Shown here one piece after another: positions 17,161-24,800 of a stretch of 64,000 nucleotides of DNA. Source of the DNA: Cellulomonas gelida (GTDB lineage Bacteria > Actinomycetota > Actinomycetes > Actinomycetales > Cellulomonadaceae). The notes under the pieces are model-generated. The model ran no database searches and was not told the DNA's origin. It saw only the letters and a program-made list of their open reading frames with translations. Position 1 is the first letter of the stretch, and each line of letters begins with the position of its first letter. Position numbers and translations under genes: made by a program. Location of the stretch: the NCBI RefSeq assembly GCF_006538725.1, contig NZ_BJLQ01000004.1, positions 1-64,000 of the forward strand. The letters are read 5' to 3'.

Positions 17161-18171
17161 ATGGCTACGATCGCCGACGTCGCGAAGCTCGCCGGCGTCT
17201 CGTCGTCCACGGTGAGCTACGTCCTGTCGGGCAAGCGACCCATCTCCGGGCCCACCCGCACGCGGGTCGAGCGCGCGATCCGGGAGCTGGGCTTCAGCCC
17301 CCACGCCGGAGCGCGCGCGCTGGCCACCAACCAGACCAACGTGCTCGGCCTCGTCGTGCCGCTGCGCGCGCTCGAGACGAACTCCGCGACCGTCATGGAG
17401 ATCGTCGCGGGCGTGCTCGCGGCCGCGCGCGAGCACGGGGACGACGTGCTCGTCCTCACCGACGAGGACGTCGCCGACGTGCACCGACTGGCCGCCGGGT
17501 CGCGCGTCGACGCGCTCATCCTCATGGACATCGAGCGCCACGACCCGAGGCTCCCCGTGCTCGCGGCGCTGCGCCAGCCGTCGATCCTCATCGGCGTCCC
17601 GAGCGACACGCAGGGGCTGTCCTGCGTCGACCTCGACTTCACCGCCGCGGGCCGGCTCGCCGTGCGGCACCTCACCGAGCACGGCCACACGCGCATCGCG
17701 CTGCTGGGCGCAGGCGAGGCGGCAGTGGCGCGCAGCGCCAACTACGCCGTGCGCATCATCGACGGCTTCCGCGAGGAGGCGGGCCGGCTCGGCGTGCACC
17801 ACACCGTCGTGCCGCTCGAGGAGTCCTACCCGCAGGCCGCCGCGGCCGTCGCCCGCGCGCGTGCCGAGGTCGACGGCCTGACCGCGCTCGTCGTGCACAA
17901 CGAGGGCGCGCTGCCCGGCGTGCTCGACGCGCTCGCGCGTGACGGGCTGCGCATCCCGCAGGACGTCTCGGTGCTCGCGGTCAGCCCCACCCGGCTCGCC
18001 GCGCACCTGCCCGTCCCGCTGTCCGTGATCGACGTGCCCGCGGTCGAGATCGGCCGGACCGCGGTCGCGATGGCGGTCGACCGGCAGCAGCGCCCGATGG
18101 CGGTGGAGACCCGGCTGCTGGCCCCGCGCCTGCTCGAGCACGGGAGCTGCACCGCACCCCCGGCGCGCTGA
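17161..18171 (+). CDS. LacI-family transcriptional regulator
   Basis: A 336-residue protein with an N-terminal helix-turn-helix (ATIADVAKLAGVSSSTVSYV), the hinge region (about 45-60) and a periplasmic-binding-protein-like effector domain to the C terminus. It most likely represses the glycan locus in the absence of an oligosaccharide or sugar. The gene is divergent from GH42-GH31 and convergent with the GH95 operon. A perfect palindrome at 16976 and partial copies in its own promoter are the probable targets. The effector cannot be read from the sequence. Confidence 0.93.
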   Translation: MATIADVAKLAGVSSSTVSYVLSGKRPISGPTRTRVERAIRELGFSPHAGARALATNQTNVLGLVVPLRALETNSATVMEIVAGVLAAAREHGDDVLVLTDEDVADVHRLAAGSRVDALILMDIERHDPRLPVLAALRQPSILIGVPSDTQGLSCVDLDFTAAGRLAVRHLTEHGHTRIALLGAGEAAVARSANYAVRIIDGFREEAGRLGVHHTVVPLEESYPQAAAAVARARAEVDGLTALVVHNEGALPGVLDALARDGLRIPQDVSVLAVSPTRLAAHLPVPLSVIDVPAVEIGRTAVAMAVDRQQRPMAVETRLLAPRLLEHGSCTAPPAR

Positions 18172-18181
18172 GCAGCACACG

Positions 18182-20674
18182 TCAGCCCGCACGGTCCACC
18201 TGCCTGTCCACCAGCCGGTCCCCCAGCCGCAGCGGTCGCCCCGCGCGCAGCACGACGCGGCGCACGAGGCTCCCGTACCGGACGACGCGCACCTCGTCGC
18301 GCCCCGGGTGAAGCGTCGCCTCGACGAGCCGCCCGCGCGCCCACTGCACATCCACGACCAGCGCCCCGCGCGCCCGCAGCCCGACGACGGCGCCGTCCGG
18401 CCACGACGGCGGCAGCGCCGGCAGGAGGCGCAGCGACGAGCGTGTCGAGGCGACGAGCGCCTCGGCGACCGCGGCGACGAGACCGAGGTTGCCGTCGATC
18501 TGGAACGGCGGGTGCGTCGAGAACAGGTTCGGCAGCAGTCCCCCACCCTCACCCGACGGGAGGTCCTGGCGCGCCAGCCGCAGCGCGTCGCCGAGGACCT
18601 CGTCCACCGCACGACCGTCGCCGAGGCGCGCGCGCAACGCGGCCTTCCAGGCCATCGACCAGCCGGTCGACCCGGGGCCGCGCGCGTCCAGGCTCGCGCG
18701 CGCCGCCTCGGCGAGGTCACGTCCGGTGCCGGGTGCGGCCGGGCCGGACGAGGGGCGCTCCTGCGGCGCTGCGGCGTCCGCGAGGAGCTCGCCGAGCGGG
18801 TACAGCCCGACGAGGTGGGAGAGGTGACGGTGGTGCGGGTCGCGGGCGGGGGCGTCGTCGGGCCACTCGCGCAGCAGCCCGTCGGGGCCGACCGACGCCC
18901 GCGGGAGGCGCCCGAGAGCGTGCCGCCACCGTGGCGCGAGAGGCTCGTCGAGCGCCAGCACGTCGGCCGCCTCGACGCAGGCGCGCAGCAGGTCGCGCAC
19001 GAGGGCGACGTCCGCCGCGGACCCTGCGCACAGCGCGACCAGCCGACCGTCGACGACCCTCTCGTTCTCGGGCGACGACGACGGGCTCGGCACGAGGCCG
19101 CCTGCTCCGTCCGGGACCAGCCAGTCGAGGGCGAACGCCCCGGCGCCCCGCAGCAGAGGCCACACGTCGCGCAGCACGTCCGGGTCGAGCGTGAACGTGT
19201 ACCGGTCCCACAGGTGACGGCACAGCCACACGCCGCCCATCCACCACGCCGCCCACGCCGGGTCACCCTGGCCCCGGCCCACGGGCAGCGCCCAGCCCCA
19301 CACGTCGCTGTTGTGGTGCGCGACCCACCCGTCGCACCCGTACAGCTCACGTGCGACGGGCTCGCCCTCACGGGCCAGCACCCGGACGAGGTCGACCAGC
19401 GGCTCGACGCAGGAGCCGAGGCCCGTGACCTCCGCGGGCCAGTACGCCATCTCCAGGTTGACGTTGAGCGTGTACCCGCTCGACCACGCGGGCCGGTGCT
19501 CGTCGTTCCAGATCCCCTGGAGGTTCACGGGCGGTGCGCCCGGACGGGACGCGGCCATGAGCAGGTAGCGCCCGTACGCGAACGCAGCCTGGGTGCGCGC
19601 GGCGAGCGGGGCCTCGGCGCCCGGGGTGAGCGCGTCGGGCAGCAGCAGGTCGAGCGGCGGTGCGATCTCGAGCCGGGTGGCGTCCGCGAGCGCGCGGTGG
19701 TCCGCGACGTGCGCCGCGCGAGCGGCCTCGCCCTCGGCGGGCGACGAGGGCAGCGCGGCGTCCGCGCGGGCCGTCGCATCGGCGAACGCCTCGGCCGGCT
19801 CGCGCAGCGGCCCGGCGTCCGGCCAGCGTGACGTCGTCGCCGTGGCCAGCACGAGCTCGACCCAGGTCGCGCCGTCGACCCGCACGTGCGCTCCGACAGC
19901 CGTAGCGCGGCCGTCAGTCGCGACCCGGAGCGTGGCCGCGCCGACGAGCGAGGCGTGCGGGCCGTGGTCGGTGCGCGCGGGCAGGTCCGGCTCGTGAGCG
20001 GGGGGGACGTCGTACGGGAGCTCGACGCTCACGCACGCGCCCAGCACGCCCTCCGGTGTCGCGGCGACCTCGCCGGGGTGGGCGCCCGCGAGCAGGACGC
20101 CCCAGCCGAACGCACCGCCGTCGGCGCGCCACCGGCCGTGCAGGCAGCCGTCGGGCGCGCTCGCGAACCACTCGACCTCGACGCCCCGACCGCCGCCCTC
20201 GACGACCTCGCCCACCACCCCGTCGCGCAGGTCGAGCCGGCGTCCGGCCGAACGCGGCCGCCGCTCCTGCTCGTCGGCCCGCTCGTCGACTTGCTCGTCG
20301 ACCCGGACCGATGGCCGGGAGGTCTCGTGTGGACCCGTGAGGCGCAGGTCGACCACGAGGTCGACGAACGGCTGGAACGCCTGCGCGTACGGCCCCTGGA
20401 ACTCCCGCGCGAGAGCCGCCGCCTCGTCGTGCCGGCCGTGCGCGACCGCGTCCCGCAGCCGTGCGAGCGTCCCCGGCCCGGCGCCGCGCTCGAGCACGCG
20501 GGCCAGCGCCTCGCGCGGGCCGGCGGGGTGACCCGACCACGCGGTCGCGTCGTTGACCTGCACGCGCGCGCCGCTGACACCGCCGAACACCATCGCCCCG
20601 AGCCGCCCGTTGCCAACCGGGAACGCCTCGACCCACGCACGCGCAGGTTCCGCGAACCGCAGCACGTCCCCCAC
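18182..20674 (-). CDS. GH95 alpha-L-fucosidase
   Basis: An 830-residue protein with the full GH95 pattern: an N-terminal beta domain beginning FAEPARAWVEAFPVGNGRLGA, then an (alpha/alpha)6 barrel with NLQGIWN, YTLNVNLEMAYWPAE, HHNSDVWG and PSSSPEN, and QIDGNLG near the C-terminal domain. GH95 enzymes are inverting 1,2-alpha-L-fucosidases, some being alpha-L-galactosidases; fucosylated xyloglucan side chains are a known substrate. An Arg/Glu/Asp-rich insertion at about 120-150 looks lineage specific. There is no signal peptide. GTG 20674 lies 13 bases after the permease stop, with GAGGG upstream, so it is the last gene of the ABC operon. Confidence 0.9.
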   Translation of the reverse strand: MGDVLRFAEPARAWVEAFPVGNGRLGAMVFGGVSGARVQVNDATAWSGHPAGPREALARVLERGAGPGTLARLRDAVAHGRHDEAAALAREFQGPYAQAFQPFVDLVVDLRLTGPHETSRPSVRVDEQVDERADEQERRPRSAGRRLDLRDGVVGEVVEGGGRGVEVEWFASAPDGCLHGRWRADGGAFGWGVLLAGAHPGEVAATPEGVLGACVSVELPYDVPPAHEPDLPARTDHGPHASLVGAATLRVATDGRATAVGAHVRVDGATWVELVLATATTSRWPDAGPLREPAEAFADATARADAALPSSPAEGEAARAAHVADHRALADATRLEIAPPLDLLLPDALTPGAEAPLAARTQAAFAYGRYLLMAASRPGAPPVNLQGIWNDEHRPAWSSGYTLNVNLEMAYWPAEVTGLGSCVEPLVDLVRVLAREGEPVARELYGCDGWVAHHNSDVWGWALPVGRGQGDPAWAAWWMGGVWLCRHLWDRYTFTLDPDVLRDVWPLLRGAGAFALDWLVPDGAGGLVPSPSSSPENERVVDGRLVALCAGSAADVALVRDLLRACVEAADVLALDEPLAPRWRHALGRLPRASVGPDGLLREWPDDAPARDPHHRHLSHLVGLYPLGELLADAAAPQERPSSGPAAPGTGRDLAEAARASLDARGPGSTGWSMAWKAALRARLGDGRAVDEVLGDALRLARQDLPSGEGGGLLPNLFSTHPPFQIDGNLGLVAAVAEALVASTRSSLRLLPALPPSWPDGAVVGLRARGALVVDVQWARGRLVEATLHPGRDEVRVVRYGSLVRRVVLRAGRPLRLGDRLVDRQVDRAG

Positions 20675-20687
20675 CGCGTGCGCGCCC

Positions 20688-21683
20688 TCAGCCCTTGACG
20701 GCGCCGAAGATGACGCCCTTGGTGAAGTGGCGCTGGACGAACGGGTAGACGAGCAGGATCGGGATGATCGCGAGGATCATCACGGCCATCTTCACCGGCA
20801 TCCCCGTGACCGCACCCGAGCCGACGTCGACCTGCCCCGTGCCGGAGCCGGGCAGGGTCACGCCCTGCAGGACGTACGAGCGCAGGACGAGCTGCAGCGG
20901 CCACTTGGTGTTGTCGTTGATGTACAGCATCGCGTTGAAGAACGCGTTCCAGTACCCCACGCCGTAGAACAGCGCGACGACCGCGACCACGGCCTTGGAC
21001 ATCGGCAGGACGATCCGCCCGAGGATCCGCCACTCCCCCGCACCGTCCACGCGCGCGGCGTCGAGGATCGCGTTGTCGATCCCCATGAAGAAGTTGCGCA
21101 GGATCAGCACGTTGAACGCCGAGACGGCCCCCGGCAGGATCAGCGCCCAGTACGTGTCGATCAGGTCCAGCGAGCTGACCAGCAGGTACGTGGGGATCAT
21201 CCCCGCGCCGAAGAACATGGTGATGAGGAAGACGAACAGCAGCGGGCGGTGCCCGAACGAGCCAGGCCGCGACAGCCCGTAGGCCGCGAGCACCGACACG
21301 ACCACCGAGATGACCGTGCCGACGCCCGTCACGCCCACGCTCACGAGCGCGGCGCGCGTCACGACGCCGCCCGACAGGATCTGCTTGTAGGCGTTGAGCG
21401 TGAGGTCACCCGGCACGACGACGAGCCCGCCGGCCTGGATCGACTCCTGCGTCGTCGAGAAGCTCGTCACCACGACCGTCCACAGCGGGAAGAGCACCGC
21501 CAGGACCACGACGCTCAGGATGACGGCCTTCGTCATCTGGCCGATCCCCGAGGGCTCCTCCTCCCACACCGGTCGGTGCTTGTGGCGTCGCGGGCGGCGC
21601 GGCGCCCGGCCACGCGCGTCGTCGACGAGGTCACGTGGGAGCACCGCCGCCTCGGCGTCGATCTCCGGATTCTGTCCGCTCAT
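20688..21683 (-). CDS. Carbohydrate ABC transporter permease (MalG/LplC type)
   Basis: A 331-residue protein with about 50 cytoplasmic N-terminal residues, then six membrane helices. The EAA loop DAARVDGAGEWRILGRIVLP couples to the ATPase. The C-terminal HFTKGVIFGAVKG is typical of the LplC/YtcP branch of complex-oligosaccharide permeases. It pairs with the permease encoded just upstream (ATGA overlap) and the binding protein at 22774. No ATPase gene lies in the operon, so a shared MsiK-type ATPase elsewhere is likely. Confidence 0.92.
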   Translation of the reverse strand: MSGQNPEIDAEAAVLPRDLVDDARGRAPRRPRRHKHRPVWEEEPSGIGQMTKAVILSVVVLAVLFPLWTVVVTSFSTTQESIQAGGLVVVPGDLTLNAYKQILSGGVVTRAALVSVGVTGVGTVISVVVSVLAAYGLSRPGSFGHRPLLFVFLITMFFGAGMIPTYLLVSSLDLIDTYWALILPGAVSAFNVLILRNFFMGIDNAILDAARVDGAGEWRILGRIVLPMSKAVVAVVALFYGVGYWNAFFNAMLYINDNTKWPLQLVLRSYVLQGVTLPGSGTGQVDVGSGAVTGMPVKMAVMILAIIPILLVYPFVQRHFTKGVIFGAVKG

Positions 21684-22777
21684 GCGCGTCGGTACACCCC
21701 CGCCTCACCGAACACGTGCGCGAGCTTGTTCGCCCCGAGGACGAGCGCCAGGCTCACGACGCCCTTGACCAGGCCCGCGGCGGCCGCGAAGCTCCAGTCG
21801 CCGTAGATGACACCCTGGTAGTAGACGTACGTGTCGATCACCTCGGACACGTCCGACCCCACGGCGTCGCGCTGCAGGATCAGCTGCTCGAACCCGACCG
21901 TCAGCGCGTCGCCGAGGCGCAGGATCAGCAGCAGGACGATCACGGGCCGCAGCGCGGGCAGGGTCACGTGCCACATCCGGCGCCACCGGTTCGCGCCGTC
22001 CACGACCGATGCCTCGTACAGCTCGGGCGAGACGGTCGTCAGTGCGGCGAGGAAGATGATGATCCCCCAGCCTGCGTCCTTCCAGATCGCCTGCGACGTG
22101 ATGAGGACCAGGAACGTGTCCGGGTTCGTCATGAACGACACCGTGTGGTCGGCGCCGTGGGTGTGCAGCGTCTGGTTGATCAGCCCGGCACCGCCGAAGA
22201 TCTGCTGGAAGATCGTCACGACGAGCACCCACGAGAAGAAGTGGGGGAGGTAGACGATCGCCTGGATCGCCGTGCGCACGCGCGGTGACAGCACGCTGTT
22301 GAGCAGCAGCGCCAGGAAGATCGGCACCGGGAAGTAGAAGACGAGCTGGAACAGCGTGATCGTCAGCGTGTTCTCGACCGCGTGCAGGAACGCCGGGTTG
22401 GTGAAGACGCGCTCGAAGTTCGCCCAGCCGACGAACGGGCTGTTCAGGAAGCCCCGGTACGGCGAGTAGTCCTGCCACGCGATGACGTTGCCCAGCATCG
22501 GGACGTAGGCGAAGACGACGAGCACGGCGATCGCCGGCACCGTCATGACCAGCAGCGAGCGGTCGCGCCGGAGCTTGGTCCGCCACGACAGCCGGCGGGT
22601 CGGGACCCGCGCGCCCGACCGTCGCGGGCCGGGACGGCGCGAGCTCGTCGCCGGCCGCGTACCCGGCTCGAGCGCAGGGCGCGACGGGACCGCCCGGGAC
22701 GCGCCCGTCGAGGGTGTGCCCGGGGGCACCGCCGCGGAGTCGGCGGCGGTGCCCCGGGTGACTCGTGCGCCCGTCAC
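21680..22777 (-). CDS. Carbohydrate ABC transporter permease (MalF/LplB type)
   Basis: A 365-residue protein: a Pro/Arg-rich cytoplasmic leader of about 65 residues, then six membrane helices with the EAA loop EASVVDGANRWRRMWHVTLP. GTG 22777 is used because it overlaps the binding-protein stop as GTGA; the frame remains open further upstream but would run inside the binding-protein gene. With 20688-21683 it forms the membrane channel of the oligosaccharide importer. Confidence 0.88.
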   Translation of the reverse strand: MTGARVTRGTAADSAAVPPGTPSTGASRAVPSRPALEPGTRPATSSRRPGPRRSGARVPTRRLSWRTKLRRDRSLLVMTVPAIAVLVVFAYVPMLGNVIAWQDYSPYRGFLNSPFVGWANFERVFTNPAFLHAVENTLTITLFQLVFYFPVPIFLALLLNSVLSPRVRTAIQAIVYLPHFFSWVLVVTIFQQIFGGAGLINQTLHTHGADHTVSFMTNPDTFLVLITSQAIWKDAGWGIIIFLAALTTVSPELYEASVVDGANRWRRMWHVTLPALRPVIVLLLILRLGDALTVGFEQLILQRDAVGSDVSEVIDTYVYYQGVIYGDWSFAAAAGLVKGVVSLALVLGANKLAHVFGEAGVYRRA

Positions 22778-24441
22778 TGCGCGTCCAGGATCTCCTGGTA
22801 GAACGCGCGCAGCTCCTCGCCCCCCGCGGACTTCCAGGTCGCGATCGCCGCGTCGAGGTCGTCGAGCGTCTTGCGTCCGCGCGAGATGTCCTTCTCCAGG
22901 TCGACGAACGGCTGGCCGATCGACGCGTACTGGGGCGGCTCGACGATCTGCATCGCGAAGAACAACGGCTCGGTCACGTACTGCGCCGCGTCCGCCATCC
23001 AGGTGCTCGACGCCTCGACGAAGCCCGGGTACTGGACCCGCGTGTTCGCGATGGGCGGGTCGACGAGGAACATGTACGTCGGCTGCAGCTCGGTCGCGGC
23101 GAGAGCGGTGGGAACCGGGACGCCGTCGTCGCCCTTCGTGTAGTGCACGCCCTCGACACCGTTGTTGATCACGTCGAACTCGGTGGTCCCGAAAGGTGCG
23201 GCCAGGACGTTCGCGAGCTGCAGGAGCTCGCGGATCCTCGCCTCGTCGTCGGACCGCTTGAGGAACGAGAAGATGTTCGCCGGGTTGCCCTGGAACAGCA
23301 CGGGTGTGCCGCCGTCGGCCGCGATCGGCGCGAACGGCTGCTGCCAGTACGCGGGGTTCGCGGCCAGGTTGTCGCGCAGCGCCTCGTGCCAGCCGCCCAG
23401 GCCGTCGTTCGAGATGAGCGTCTGCCCGCCCTGGAAACGGGTCTTGGCCTCGCCGGTGTTGCCGGCGACCGCGTCCGGGTGCACCGCACCGGAGGCGAAC
23501 AGTCGCGCGTTCCAGTCGAGCGCCGCACGGTACTCCTCGGTCTCGCACCGGGCGACGAGCTTGTCGCCCTCGAGCTTCCACTTCGGCGGGACGGCGTGCA
23601 TCTGCACCGACGTGACCCACAGGTCCTCGGCGCCGTAGACGTTCCCGCCCGTGAGCTCCTTGGCGAGGGCGAGCAGGTCGTCGGCCGTCCGCACATCGGC
23701 CTCGACGCCCTTGGCGTCCAGCAGGTCCTTCCGGTAGAAGGTCGCGTCCGTGATGATCTCGCCGGGAAACGGCAGGCCGTAGAGGCGGCCGTTGAACACG
23801 CAGAACTTCCACGCGGCCGTCGGGATGTTGGCCAGGTTCGGGTAGTCCTTGACCTTGTCGCCGGCCAGGAAGTCGGTCAGGTCCTGGAACAGGTTCGGCA
23901 CGATCTCCGAGCCGAACCGCGACGGGATGTTCCAGGTCGGCACGCAGACCCAGTCGGGCACGTCCTTCGCGGACGCGAGCACGGTCGCGAGCTTGTCACC
24001 GTACGTGTTGCCGTCGGAGATCTGGAAGCTGATCGTCGAGCCGAGGACCGCGTTGACGGCCTCGTAGTACTGGTTGCCGTCGACGGGCGGGATCGTGCCC
24101 CACAGCGGCGTCATCGCCGTGAAGGTCGCACCCGAGCCGGGCGGCGTCGTCACGGACTGCACGAACGATGCGGGGATCGTCGCGAAGCCCGGCGTCGAGC
24201 CCTTGACGCTCGGGAAGTCGGGCTTGACGTACTCGACCGGGTAGTACGCCGGCAGGATGTCGGTCGAGACGCTGGCCTGTGCGGTGGGACCGGCCGCGCC
24301 GCCTCCGCCCCCGGAGCTGCACGCGGACAGCAACGACGGCACACCGATCACGGCCGCACCAACGGCGATCATCCCGAGGAACCCGCGCCGGCCGACCTCG
24401 ACGTCAGCGATCCGGCCGGTTCGGGGGGTGGAGCTGTTCAT
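22774..24441 (-). CDS. Tat-type lipoprotein, extracellular oligosaccharide-binding protein
   Basis: A 555-residue solute-binding protein, first gene of the importer operon. Its leader carries a twin-arginine-like VGRRGFLG followed by a hydrophobic core and the lipobox LLSAC, so it looks like a Tat-exported lipoprotein. The length and C-terminal FYQEILDAQ match the large LplA/YtcQ-type binding proteins for complex oligosaccharides. ATG 24441 has GAGGAC at good spacing. An operator-like site lies about 115 bases upstream. In context it should capture xyloglucan fragments; the ligand is inferred. Confidence 0.88.
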   Translation of the reverse strand: MNSSTPRTGRIADVEVGRRGFLGMIAVGAAVIGVPSLLSACSSGGGGGAAGPTAQASVSTDILPAYYPVEYVKPDFPSVKGSTPGFATIPASFVQSVTTPPGSGATFTAMTPLWGTIPPVDGNQYYEAVNAVLGSTISFQISDGNTYGDKLATVLASAKDVPDWVCVPTWNIPSRFGSEIVPNLFQDLTDFLAGDKVKDYPNLANIPTAAWKFCVFNGRLYGLPFPGEIITDATFYRKDLLDAKGVEADVRTADDLLALAKELTGGNVYGAEDLWVTSVQMHAVPPKWKLEGDKLVARCETEEYRAALDWNARLFASGAVHPDAVAGNTGEAKTRFQGGQTLISNDGLGGWHEALRDNLAANPAYWQQPFAPIAADGGTPVLFQGNPANIFSFLKRSDDEARIRELLQLANVLAAPFGTTEFDVINNGVEGVHYTKGDDGVPVPTALAATELQPTYMFLVDPPIANTRVQYPGFVEASSTWMADAAQYVTEPLFFAMQIVEPPQYASIGQPFVDLEKDISRGRKTLDDLDAAIATWKSAGGEELRAFYQEILDAQ

Positions 24442-24554
24442 GAGCGTCCTCACTCCCGGAGTTGCCCTGCGCGTGGTGTCGCGCAGGGATGGCACCTGCT
24501 CGGCCGAGCGTCGACCCGGACGCTGCGGACGGCCGCCGAACCGTCGACCTCTGC

Positions 24555-24570
24555 GTCGAAGCGGTTCGAC
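24555..24570. promoter_or_regulatory. Operator-like site before the binding-protein operon
   Basis: GTCGAAGCGGTTCGAC has perfect six-base arms and differs from full symmetry only at the centre. The core TCGAAGCGGTTCGA matches the locus-wide class in 13 of 14 positions. It sits four bases downstream of a possible -10 for the ABC operon. Confidence 0.65.
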
Positions 24571-24746
24571 GGGGAACGTAGCCGGACTTCCGGAGGAATG
24601 CAACCATCGTGACAATCCACCCGGACCCCCTCGTTCGGCATGGTGACCCTCGTCCGGGATCGGACAACCCCGACAGATGGCCCGGCGACCGGCACGTGTG
24701 CGAGGATCGCCCGGACGACGACGAGAGTGCCACGCCGCGCACATCA

Positions 24747-24760
24747 TCGAATCGGTTCAA
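24747..24760. promoter_or_regulatory. Operator-like site before GH3
   Basis: TCGAATCGGTTCAA fits the same inverted-repeat class and lies 41 bases before the chosen GH3 start, which supports the downstream GTG start. Confidence 0.55.
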
Positions 24761-24800
24761 CGGGTCCAGGACCCCCACGCACTCGACGAGGAGTACGCAC

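Larger units (their letters stand above)
24442..24800. promoter_or_regulatory. Divergent control region of the ABC operon and GH3
   Basis: This 359-base region has no gene that I accept. An in-frame extension of GH3 back to 24609 exists, but its codons are unlike a protein and it covers an operator. It contains operator-like sites at 24555-24570 and 24747-24760. A possible minus-strand promoter, TTGCAT (24598-24603) with TACGTT (24575-24580) at 17 bases, lies directly upstream of the first site. GACGAGGAG at 24785-24793 is the GH3 ribosome-binding site. Confidence 0.55.

Noticed and set aside
24609-24800. N-terminal extension of GH3 to an ATG at 24609
   Set aside because: The extra 64 residues are Arg/Asp/Pro/His-rich and unlike a GH3 start, they cover an operator-like site, and a good ribosome-binding site lies before GTG 24801.
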